Below are positions 9,854 through 22,000 of a stretch of 64,000 bases of DNA, in pieces; the stretch's first letter is position 1, and each line of letters begins with the position of its first letter. The DNA is taken from assembly GCA_905221605.1 (NCBI GenBank), contig CAJNDS010000813.1, positions 469,001 to 533,000 of the forward strand. The letters run 5' to 3'. This DNA is from Symbiodinium natans. Lineage: Eukaryota; Sar; Dinophyceae; Suessiales; Symbiodiniaceae. A program made the translations under genes and the position numbers. The notes under the pieces were generated by a model that had not been told where the DNA came from, searched no databases, and was given only the letters and a program-made list of their open reading frames with translations.

Positions 9854-12800
9854 GACTATCATACCCTAAGCCCTAAACCCTAAACCCTAAGCCCTATACC
9901 CTAAACCCTAAACCCTAAACCCTAAACCCTAAACCCTAGACCCCAAACCTTTCTGATAGTTCCAGGCAGAGTTTCTATAGAGAAGCTCTTACTCTCGAAA
10001 GGATTGATTTGCTTTGACTGATACATGCAGTACGTCATTCTTGGCGTTGCCTCCTTAGAGAGAGCATGTGTCATTCTTAGGGTTTAGGGTTTTAGGGTTT
10101 AGGGTCTAGGGGTTAGGGTTTAGGGTTCAGGGTCTTCAGACATCAGCTCTGTGGTATAATTTTGGTGCATTTGCAGAACGATGCATTCGAGGTGCGTGAA
10201 AAACGAACAGCTAACCCTTAAGCGATTAGCTTACTGGCTGATGCTAGAAAATTGGACAAACATGTTCATCGTTTTCTGTCTTTTAACAATGAAAAATTCA
10301 TGGAAAATAATATACTGCATTGAATAATAGATATTGGTGAGTTAGAAAGAATACTTGTATGAAAAAGGTTATTAGTGGATACGTCCGAGAAACCGACCGA
10401 GATACTTGGGGACTCGGATTTAGGTGTCGCGGCCTTGACGACCATGCGATGTTTTGCCAATGAATGCCTGCTGGCTTTCCTTTCTGACTCCCAGTTCTCT
10501 TAGGATTTAGGGTTCAGGGTGCAGGGTTTGGGGTTATGTAGGGTTGAGGGCTTTGTGTTTTAGGGTTGTGGATGCAAGCAATTTTGTGGGGGAAGAATGG
10601 CCAGTTGAAAAGATCAGCTGAGCAGGACACACAGTGAATTCCATGTCAGCCGCCTAAGCCAGTGCTATCGATCAACCCTAAGCCCTAAACCCGACTCCCT
10701 AGACCCTAAACCCTAAACCCTAAACCCTTAACCCTAGTCCCTAGACCCTGGACCCCTGAAACTGAAGCCTGCAGGGGCTGCGCCGCCAGTTCCGCATCGA
10801 CTACGAGGAGAAGAAGGACACGTGCCCGGTGTGGGGTTGGGGCGGTTTTCTGGTGTGGGGTTAAGGTTTTAGGGTTTGGGGTGTGGGGTTTAGGGTGTGG
10901 GGTTTGTAGGGTTTAGGATTTAGGGTTTGGCCAGGGCTAAGGGTTCAGGGTGCTTATTGCAGAGTTTAGGGTTCATGGCTGGGCTGGTGGTCGGGTTTAG
11001 CATTTTGTGCTTTGTGGTTCGGGGTTGAGGGGCTTGGGGGTTGTTGCTGGCCAGCCCTAAACTCCTAAAGCAACTCCTGAACCCCAAGAAGCCCTAAACC
11101 TGAACTAGAAAAAGCACCCCCCCCAAGAGCTCCAAACCACCTAAAACCTCCTACAGCCCATAAGCCCTAAACCTTAAACCGCAAACCTCCCTAAAACCCC
11201 CCCCAAAAGCTTCCAAAAGCCCTTAACAACCCTCTCGAACCGTAGACTTGGGATGTTCCCCCCGTATACGAACAGTCCTGAATAGGGATTACAATAGGGG
11301 GGTACTAGAATCCCTATTAAGGCCTGGTCGTATGAGAGGGACCCTGAACCCTAGACCCTAGACCCTAAACCCTAAACCCTAAACCCTAAACCCTAGACCC
11401 TAAGACTCCCCCAAAACCGGCAGAGCTCAGAGCGGTGTAGGCCAGGTGCTTAGAGGATCCCAACAGTCTTTGGTTTAGGGTTTAGGGTTAGGGTTTAGGG
11501 TTTAGGGTTTAGGGTTTAGGGTTTAGGGTTTAGGGTTTAGGGTTTAGGGTTTAGGGTTTAGGGTTTAGGGTTTTTGGTTTAGGTTTAGGGTTCCATCAAC
11601 TCCCTAGCAAGGCCAAACCCACAAGGGAGTAGGGCTTAGGGTTTAGGGCTTGACTAGGGTTTGGGGTACAAAATCATGTCCCCCTCAGAATTGAGGCTAT
11701 TTAGGGAGAGTTGAGCCGAATTCAGGTTATTTAAGGGGGGAACCAAAGATTTAGCATTTGGGGGGGGGGGGGGGGGGCAGTCGGGAACCTGAACCCTAAA
11801 CCCTAAACCCTAAAAAGGTAAAGCCTAAAGCCTAAAGCCTAAAGCCTAAAGCCTAAAGCCTCAAGCCTAAAGCCTCAAGCCTAAAGCCTAAAGCCTAAAG
11901 CCTAAACCCTAAACCCTAAACCCTAAACCCTAAACCCTGAATTCCCACCCAGGCCTGCTTAGGCCGTACCCACCCTCTTCTAGGGTGCCTGGACCCAGCA
12001 CTACACCCGACAGCGATTAACACCATCGCTTGGACTTACTATGCAAGCCTAAAGAGTTGTGTTGAGCGTGAGCTGCACCTGGGTACCCCGCCCCCCTTCC
12101 GATTCTCAAGTATTATTAAGAAAGCCCCCTGGTGCCGGGCCCCTGGCGGAGCGTGTTCAGGGACCAGAGGGGCCGCAAGGCAGGTCAGCCTGAGAAACCC
12201 ACTACCAAACCTACAAACCTGGTTTTTTGTGCCCTGACCTCCGGCCCCCGCCCTGGCCCCCCCCCTCCCCCCCTGTGGCCCCTGCCCCCCCCCCCCTGCC
12301 CCCCCCCTTGCCCCCCAACCCTCTTTCGTTACCCACTTCTCCCTGGCCGGCCCTGCGCCCGACCCCCTTTGACCCTCTGTGCCTCCTGTGTTTGGCCCCT
12401 GACCACCCACAGCCACGGCAACCTCCTACCCAACCGATCAAAGCATGGCGGTGGGAAGTGGGAATTTAGGGCGTTAGCCCGAAACCCTAAAAGGAGAAAA
12501 GTTGGGTGGATGCCTGCGTAAGCAGGGGGTGGGAAAAATAAAACAACCCAACCTTCTGGTTGTGGTGGCTCCAACTTCAATATACGCCGCCGCGACATAT
12601 GCCGCCCCTCACACCCCCTGGGTGTGTTGGGGCGCCATCTCCGCATGACATCTACTGCCGCGGCGCGGCGAGACGCCCTAAACCCTAAACCCTAAACCCT
12701 AAACCCTAAGCCCTAAACCCACAAAAAAGCCAGGTTCTGGAGGATCTCTACAACGTCTTTGACGGCATGGCGCCTCCGGTAGCTGTTTGTGGTCTGCAGG

Positions 12801-15800
12801 GGTTCTGTGGGATTCAAGGGCTTACGGGGTCTAGGGTTCGGGCTTAGGAGCTTAGGGCTTGGGGTTTGGTTTGGGTTAGGGGCGTAGGCTTCCGTTAGTT
12901 TAGGGTTCAGGGTTCAAGGCTTTCAGGGGTTCTAGGGGCTTTCGGATTCTGTGAACTTAAGGTCTTTGGGGCTTTACGGGTTCAGGGATTAGGGTTTGAG
13001 AACGTACAGGTTTAGAGTTGACGTGCTCAGGACTCAACATATCTACTGATGCGTAGTTGGACAAGGTCGCTCGGGGGGGGGGGGAAGTGGTTGGCATGCT
13101 GCAAGATGCCTCTTAACATGTCGTTTCCGGGATATTCTCGATCTGCCTTATGCAATAAACTTCCAGCGGACGCCGGCTTTAGGGTTTAGGGTTTAGGGTT
13201 TAGAGATGTCAATGATGTGAAGATGAGTTCTCGATCAGAGTTTTCAGCCGATTCTGGGGGATTTGAGGAGGTTGTGGGGTTTGGGGGTCCACGGTTTAGG
13301 GTTTAGGGTTTAGGGTTTAGGGGTTTTGTGGTTTTGGGGTTTTGGGGTTTTGGGGGGTTCGGGTTTCATGGGTGTAGGGTTCTGGAGCTGCTCCACGCGT
13401 GCGGTTTAGGGTTGAGGGGTTTAGGGTTTAGGGTTTAGGGTTTAGGGTTGAGGGTTGAGGGGTTTAGGTTTTAGAGGGTTTGGGTTTTCATGGTCTGGGG
13501 TGCAGGGTTTAGGTTCAGGCTCGAGGAAATTCGCAATTTTCAGCGAGTTTTGGCAGGTTTAGTGGGTTTTTTTTATGCGGGAATGGTGCCCTTTGGGATG
13601 CACGCCCCCCAGAACTCTACTTGGAGGTTCATGGTACTTATTAACCAATTATACCTGTACTTTCTTCTAACTGTACTCATAACCATATTGGGGCACTTGT
13701 AAGTGGGTTATAAGTACAGTTACCTCAAGCCAGGAGGGCACTCTGGGATACCCTAAACCCTAAGCCCTACACCCTAAACCCTAAACCCGAAACCCTAAGC
13801 CCTAAACCCCAAACCCTAAACCCTAAACCCTGAACCCTAAACCCTAAACCCTAAACCCCAAACCCTAAACCCTAAACCCTAAACCCCAAACCCTAAACCC
13901 TAAACCCTAAACCCTAAACCCTAAACCCCAAACCCTAAACCCTACCCACTGAGGTGCCCTCCTACGTCATCCCCCGCATGCTGCGGGAAGATACCATCGC
14001 GGATCCCATCGATCGGGTGCTCCAGAAGTGGGGTTTGAGGGTTTCCGGTTCAGGGTTTGGGGTTTAGGGTTTAGGGTTTGGGGTTTCGGGTTTAGGTTTT
14101 AGGGCTTAGGGGTGTGGAGGCCTGGAGTTTAGAAGGTTCAGGTTGTCTAGGCTCTAGGGATCAGGGTTTAGGGTTTAGGGTTTGGGGTTTAGGGTTTAGG
14201 GTTTGGGGTTTCGGGTTTAGGGGTTTTCGGGTTGAATTAGGTGTTTAGGGATTTGGGCTATCAGGTCAGGGGGTTTAGGGGGTTTAAGGCTTCGGGGAAT
14301 ATCAAGCATGCTTTTGTTTCCGTTTTCGGGGCTGAGGGGCTTCAGGGGGCTTGGGGGGTTTGGGGGTTCTATGGGTTTAGGGTTTAGGGTTTAGCGTTTA
14401 GGATTAAGGGTTTGGGCTTCGGGTTTCCGGCGGTAAATTGCCTAAAGGCCTGCGACCGTTGCACTTCACGGTGGGCTTTTGGTTGATGATGTTTCGGCGT
14501 GTTTAATAATGCGGTTGGGATCCTAAACAATGGCCCGCAGGGATTCTTACCACATCCCGTAAACCCTAAACTAAACGCTAAACCCTGATAAAACCCTAAA
14601 CCCTAAACCCTGACAGTTTAGGGTCTCAGGGCTTAGGGCTTTGGAGGCTTTAGTGCATTTCTGGTGGGCTTGGGAAGGAGGGTTTGGGGGCAAAACCATC
14701 AGAGCCTGGAAGACGTCTGTCTAGGTTGACTTCTTCAGGTATTCAGGGTTTAGGGTTTAGGGTTCGGAGTTTAGGGTTTGGGGTTTAGGGTTCAAATTAG
14801 GGCCAGGGTTTAGGGATGCTTCACTAATAATATATTCAGCTGCCCTAAACTCAGGGCCTAGGCCGCCCCCCTACAGAGGGGGGGCGGCGCTTAAGCCCTT
14901 CGACCTCTATGGCGAAGGTCGAGCCCGCCTCCTGCAGCCAGGAGGACGGTAGCACCCACGATGGGCCCGGTACCGGAGCAGGTTCTCCCGGGGACCAGTA
15001 CTGGTCCCCTTAATAAAGTAAATACCCTAAACCCCAAAAGGTCTTCACGCTGGATGGTGCTGGCATTTCTGGGGAGGGTACCCCAAGGCCCCCAGGCCAG
15101 GAGGACCCGGACCCCTCACCGCAGCGTGTCCAGGGACCAGGGGGCCTCAGGCAGGGCGGGTGCTCAAAAAAGCGGATTTGGGGTTTGGGGTGCTGGGCCC
15201 CCTGGGCCCCCCTTGTGGGGGGGCCCCCTAGCCCCCCCTGGGCCCGCCTGAACCCCCTGAGCGCTGGGCCTCCTGGGCCGCCTGGGCCATCCTGGGCGCC
15301 CCTGGGTTCCTGCCCGTTGGTTTCAGACCCTGGAATTGGGCGGCTGCCTAGCCTCACTGAGCCCCCTTCCTTTTTCCTCTGCGCCTCCTTCACTGGGCCG
15401 CTCTGGGCCCCTCTGCCGGGCCCCTGGGCTGCCCAGACTGACCCTGGCCTGGGCCCGTGGTCCTTCTCCCTCTGTGGAGGCTTGTTTTTTGTGAAAAGCC
15501 GTGACGGAATGAAGCAGTTTTATGTAAAGAAAGCAGTTGGCTTGAGTTTAGGCCTAAACCCTAAAAGGAATAGGTTTGGGTGGCTTTGCCGCCTTGGACG
15601 GCGTGGGGTGGGAGAAAAGTGTTAGATGGCCTTCCACAATCGGGCCAAAGCTGCTTTTCGCACCTCACGACGCTTTCGAGCTTGTTCCAAAACCTAACCT
15701 TCACAGCATCTACGCCCTATCACAGCAAACCCTAAACCCTAAACCCTAAACCCTAAACCCTAAACCCTAAACCCTAAACCCTAAACCCTAAACCCTAAAC

Positions 15801-16004
15801 CCTAAACCCTAAACCTTAAACCGCCTAATCCCCCTAATCCCCCTAATTCCCCTAATCCCCCTAATCCCCCGAGAGCCCGCAAGCGCTTGCGGAGGTGACG
15901 ATCCTCTTCGTCCTCATCGTCATCGACGACTCGGCGCACTCCATGGATCCGAAGAAGACGCTGGCCGACCTGAACCAGCCGCTCTGCTCTCTTAGGGTTT
16001 GGGT

Positions 16005-16036
<32 letters not shown>

Positions 16037-19000
16037 GGTTTAGGGTTTAGGGTTTAGGGTTGAGGGTGTTCGGGTGTTAGGGTGTTGGGGTTGAGGGTTT
16101 AGGGTATAGGGTGTTTGGGTGTTGGGGATTAGGTTTTAGGGTTTAGGGTTTATGGTTTAGGGTCACTGAGTCACCTGAAGCTTAAGAACCAGCCGCTCTG
16201 CCCTCTTAGGGTTTGGGTTGAGGGTTGAGGGTTGTGGGTTTAGGCCATTCAATGCTGACTTCCCATCTCCCGGCTCTCTCCCTCCCCCGCGATTGATTCC
16301 ATAAACCCTAACCCCTAACCCCTAACCCCTAACCGCTAACCTCTCACCCCTAACCCCTAACCCCTAACCCCTAACCCCTAACCCCTAACCCCTAACCCCT
16401 AACCCCTAACCCCTAACCCCTAACCCCTAAACCCTAAACCCTAAACCTTTAACTGGGTAAGAGGGAGGCAAGGGCCAGCAAGAAGCAGCACCTCACCTCA
16501 GAATGAAGTTCCATCAATGTCTGAGTCTTCGAAGCCACCTGAACAGGCGCTGTCGTTCTTGTGTCGACAGGCTATGGTGCTCGCTGCACACTTCCTGCGG
16601 TGGGGTGAATACTGGGCCTGTGTACTCTGTACAAGAGGCCAGCAGAGGGGAAACTCCGCCATCATGTAGAACCTCAATTAGGAGATCCCAAACACCAAGC
16701 TGTCCAAGAATCGGTCTTTGCTGGAGTCCATGCCGAGGCGTTTGCACGCCTGCAGTTCGTAAGCTGTAGACCTTCCGTCTGCGGTCAGGTAGCAGCCGAC
16801 AACCACTAACAGTCTCCAGGGAACGAGCTGCCGTCAGGATCGCCGCCGTCCACTCCCGTAGTGGGACCAGCATGGGCATGTCAGTGTGTCGTGCGTCCAA
16901 GTACTCACCAGCGTGTTCCGGGCGAGGGTCACGAGCTGGTGGACAAACGCCTGTAGAGGCGACGAAGTGCACCAGCAACTCAACGTTTGTAACGCCATTG
17001 CACACGCCCTTGTGGGCACCAGGCAACTCCCATCGTAGTCGCCGTAGCCATTGCCACAAAGGGAAGGAAACCATGGAGGCCACGGACAGGCGACCAGCCA
17101 ATCGTTCTGCAGCGTCTTCGTGGTCCAGAGGTAGCCTGGCTTGGGGTCAAGCTCCCGCCAAGCTTCCGCCGGCGAAGTGGCCTCATCCAGGTTCTTCCTG
17201 AGGACCGGCTCCAAGGAAACTGCAGCGTCACCTTTAGCTCGCAACAGTCGGCTCGCCTCTGCCGACACCGCCAGCATGTAACGGGCCGCAACAAGCATGC
17301 AGTCGCGCTGCGTCGTAGTGAACTCAAAGACCTGATCAACGATCTCCGTGACGATGCTCAGGTCCGCCTTGACCGCCTCCTTAGCGGCAGTATCCGCGTA
17401 GTCATTGCCCAATGCCATTAGCAGGTCTCGGCCAGCGAGGCAAGTCATGTCCTGATGTGAAGCGACCTTGGTAAGCTTGAAGTAAGGGCGCCAACAGGCC
17501 TGCATTTCCTTCGCCAGCTCAGGAAAAGAACCCAAAGCACCCTGAACCACAACGTGCACATTCCTAAGAGCAACCTTGCTGTCAGAAACGATCTCAACAT
17601 CATCATGGGGGCACTGCGCTGCGAAACAACAAGCCTGGAGGATGGCATATGCCTCTGCCTTATTTATCCCTTGGGACCCTGGTGTCAGGCCTTGGCACAC
17701 CACACAGAAGAGGTTGCTGTGGCATCCTGTGGCTCGCCATCTCTCAAATTCCTCGAGCACCAACTCAACGTCGGTAGTTAGGGCCATGACGACAGCGAAT
17801 CCTGAGTGCGATGCAACCGGAACTGTGGGATGGCGGCAGCTGCCGTCTGTGAAGAGCAGCAGGCGCGGGATGTGACGCGCAAGCTCCTGAGCAGCTTTGT
17901 TGCTAGCCGCAGGCGTGCGACGCTGTGCGAAAATCAGGTTTGTGACTAATGCACCTTCTGCTCGGACCGCGTACAGTCCATGAAACCAATGAGGCCAGCG
18001 GTCAAAGCAGTACTGCATCAAACCAGCCCAATCCTTATACACATGCTCAAGTGCGGAACAAGTCAACAGGCGATGTTCCTTCGTGTCCTTCGCGCCACAC
18101 AGGGGACACATGTCGGGGACGGCGGGCTCCCACTTATGTTTGGCGGCCCCAGAGCTATATGCACCGCGCACGTAGCGAGCCAACACCAGTGCCTCAGCAT
18201 CCCCAACCTGGCGGAGGATGCGGGCGGTCTCTTGACCCCAAGGTGTCCTACACCCTGTAAGCCGTTCCTATGGGCAACGGTGCGCTCCACATGGCACTCC
18301 CAGGCACTAGCAGTTTGCAGCTGCAGACAAACATTGTCCGGGCCCTTCACTCGGGCATCAAGGTCCATCTTCAGTCCCAGGAAGTGAAGCGACTTTAACA
18401 AGGCCGCAGCAGGGCCCACTGTAACGCGAGGGACCTCGTGGAAGTCAGACATGACTGCCAACATGGATGCAGCCGTATGGGGCGCATGGTGTATGAAGCG
18501 GCGCAGTTGCAAGACCTGCTTCTCAATGGCAAAGAGATGTGGATCCTGAAGTGAGGCATGGAGGCACGTGAGCGCCAAGTGGGGGCTTGCGACTTGCGAA
18601 GGGCCCAGCAAGGCCCTCGTGGCTGCGGCACGCAGCCGGGACGCGTCTTGCAAACTCAAGGAGGCACCCTCAAGTCCATACAAGCAGCTGGGCCAAACCC
18701 CTTTTTGTATCAGCTGCGCCTTCTCCAGAAGAGGACGTGGCACCTTTTCCAATTTCCGGAGTCTTTCAAGCCCCAGCTCGACTTTGCCCTTGCAGACAGT
18801 TGCGTGCTGGGAGGCATCGAACTGGAAAGCAGCCCCAAGCTCCCTGACCGTTCGCGCAACCGGCAGTTGCACTTCAGGCGGCAACACGTCAGCGAGCCCT
18901 GTCCGGAGCCACTGACGACCACTTGTAGTTGTAGCCCAGCTGTAGGACTTAGTCCAGTCCACAGGGAGTTTGAGACTTTGAAGGAAACGGAGGAGGTGTG

Positions 19001-22000
19001 AGGTGGCATGCTTCAACGTTGGGAGCGCCGGCGCCTGCCAACTCCAATTGTCAACGTACGTGCCGAACTCAGCAGAAGACGGTTGAATGAAGTTGTGAGC
19101 CCAGTAGCACACGGCAGCCATGGCGGCGACCGACACTGGGTCGCCCTCCGGCGCACCATTATAGGCCTTTATGCCAGCAGGGCACACCGACCCGAGGAAA
19201 ACAGGACGCCTAACAACCTTGCGCAAACCCTGCAACCAAAAGTCAACGAGGTCACCGGGCATGCCTGCTCGTGTCATCAGGACACGCAAGGGAGGCCACG
19301 GCAGCTGGTTAAAGCATTTCACTATATCAACCCCAACCCCGAAAAGCGTCTCCTTTTGCAGCAGGGTGCATTCAATGGCATGCTGCTGTCGCCCCGCCAG
19401 GTCACTGGCAGCCCTGCCTGGTAGACTCCCCATGACTGCCGGTGGAAAGGTGTTTCCCCACGTGTGCAGCACCTGGTTTACAAGAACTGAACCCCAAAGA
19501 CGATACAAAGTACTGAATATGACAATAGGACGACTGTGCTTGATGTGCTCAGGCGCCTCATGCTTGGCCAGGACACAGACGCGCGATTCAAGCATGTGAG
19601 CAGGCAGACCCAACTTAACAGCAGTCTGAAAGATGCGGATCAGAACCTCCAGAGCACAGTCCGGCAAAAGTTTGAGCTCAGAAGGGGACCATCCACAGAT
19701 TCCTGTGGCCTTCTTTTTGGGCATTCGCCGGATAGCTTGTCGCCACAACCGTATGTCACACATGTCAACATCAATGCGTGGCAATGGCCCTTTAAAGGTC
19801 TTGCGTGTTTGCCTTGAAGAGCTCCCAACCTGCAAGTCGCTGTGATTCCTCAGTACGGTCACGGCCCCAGAGCGGCCCCCAGTAGTCACTGAAGGCCTTG
19901 GCAAGCTCGGGAGCCGTGCATGCCACCTGGTTCTGTGACACCCAAATGGACTCCCCAAGCGATGGACCACGGACACAAATTTTGTCACCCTCGTTGGTGG
20001 CCTGCGGGATGGTGGCCTGATTGACAGTGAACGGGGCGCTAGGGTGCAGAGACACCCCTGCAGGGAGGGCATATGTACACATGCTTGCACCCTCAGCATG
20101 GACCAGAAGGGCCTGGCATTCCAGTCGATGGGGCACGCTGGTGAAAGGGGGATGCGGCGCTGGACGCACAGCTGCAAACCCTTCCGCCGACGCACGGTAG
20201 CGCCGATCCAAGGCCATTCTGATTTTGAACTTGTCCGCGCGGCACTTTGCCTCCTGCTTAGCCAAGGCTTGGCAATCAAACTTGGTATAACTGATGCAGT
20301 CACAAAGCCAGTCAGCATCGGGCAGGTCAAGTGGCACCTGATGGAAATGGGCAACGCGCAAGAGCCAAGCGGGGAAAGGCATAGAGTATCCTGCTGCATT
20401 CCGTATACGCCGCCACTGGTCACAGGCGCAGCGGTTCCTGTGGTTGCTGCCTGGGCGGTGTTGGATTGCATGAATGGTGCGGGCAAGCTCCTCCAGCCGC
20501 CGAACCTGCCGCACCCGCATGCGGCACAGAATCGAAGTGGCCTCAACATCCGTGGTGAAGTCGCCACGCCTTGCCGCCTTCACCAGCTGTGGCACAGGGC
20601 GTTGACACAGGCTTCTAGGGCGGCACCGTCCGCGTTGCGCTTTCCGGAGACCACACTGACCCGAGTCCGTCGGGGAGTCCAGCAAGCCGCGGTGGACCGC
20701 CTCCTCCACAGCGGAGGCCCACGACTGCAAGCACGTCCCCACATCAGTGGAGGTTTGACAGCTTTGGAGTTGCACGTGCGCCTGAGGGAGCAGGGCCTCG
20801 CAATGGTGCGTGAACAGATGCGGCGGCGGAGGGGAATCCGCCCATGTCTTCGGCATTGTCCAAGTCTGAACCGTTGGGAGGGCGTGGGGAACCCTCAAAG
20901 TCATTACCAAGGGATCATGCGAATCAAAAAGGTGTCGTCCCGCGAGTACTTGCGCCCCAATCCAGAAGGGCACCAGCACCGGATGAAGGAGCAAAGTGTC
21001 ATGACGGGTGGACCCCCTGCACGTGGGAGGTAGGGACTGGCCCGTCCTATCTTCATGGAGTTGGAAGGCTTCTTGATACCCACGACTCGCAAAAGCCTGC
21101 CCGGCCGGGAGGGACATTGGTCGGCAGTTGAAGTCTCCAGCAATAATACACGGAATTCGGCAGGAGCAGGCTCTGTCAAAGGCAGCCTGAAGGAGGGAGT
21201 TGTTGTAAGTCATGGCACCTGTGTGGTTTGCAGGCAGACCATATAGTGTCAGTAGACGAACCTCCACAGGGCCAAATCTCACGAACGCCTCGGCCAGGCG
21301 GCCACAGCTGGCATGCTCACCCTGCAACGGCTGTATGGACGGGCGACTGGGGAGATGCGTGAACATCGCCACGCCCGCTGCCATTCCACGTAAGGTATCC
21401 GCATGGCCTTCACGTTGATGTGATGGGACTGCAGCTCCCCAGTGGGACGTCAGCCCATACTGCCGGAGCTTATGGCCCACGATTTGTTGAACCCGTGCAA
21501 CCGCAGAAGTTTCAGACACACACAAGATATCACCCTGTAGGCTCAAGAGATCCTGCTCTTTGTGGAGAACAGACGTCGGGTTGCACACCACGATAGGACA
21601 CACGTCCCCACCCTGCACGGTTTTAACCTGACGCCTATTAGCCTTTGGTGCCGCGACACGCTGCTGTGGGTTCACCTGGAAGTACCTGTGAAGTGTAGCT
21701 GGCGCCGGTCCCGGATGTGAGGCTTCACCAACCCTACAGGCACGCCACCAATCATGCTGCGTCGTCCGTCTTGGCAGGCACGTCGTGTCTGTGTGGGACG
21801 AGAGGACAAGCATGCCCGAACAGCGGCAGCAACGTTGAGGGGCGGTACGCGGCGCGCCATGTCGGGACCCCCAACTCCACCTGCACGGAGCGGAGGCACC
21901 AGAGCTTGGCAAGGCCTCGAGCACAGCAACTTGGGTTATCGGCACAAAGAGTCCTAGTCCTAGCGTCGTTGCAACAACTAAGCTCTTTTTGGGGAAAGAT

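Noticed and set aside
10775-10828. Similarity of LRRQF...DYEEKKDTC to the IP3/ryanodine receptor C-terminus
   Set aside because: Weak and short, and the exon joins in frame to the cyclase linker and catalytic exons.
12039-12646. Several Gly/Pro-rich frames on both strands
   Set aside because: Composition effect of a GC-rich dispersed repeat; no start context, no domain.
20044-21033. A 329-codon + strand frame
   Set aside because: Lies opposite the LINE endonuclease/RT, which has clear family motifs on the - strand.
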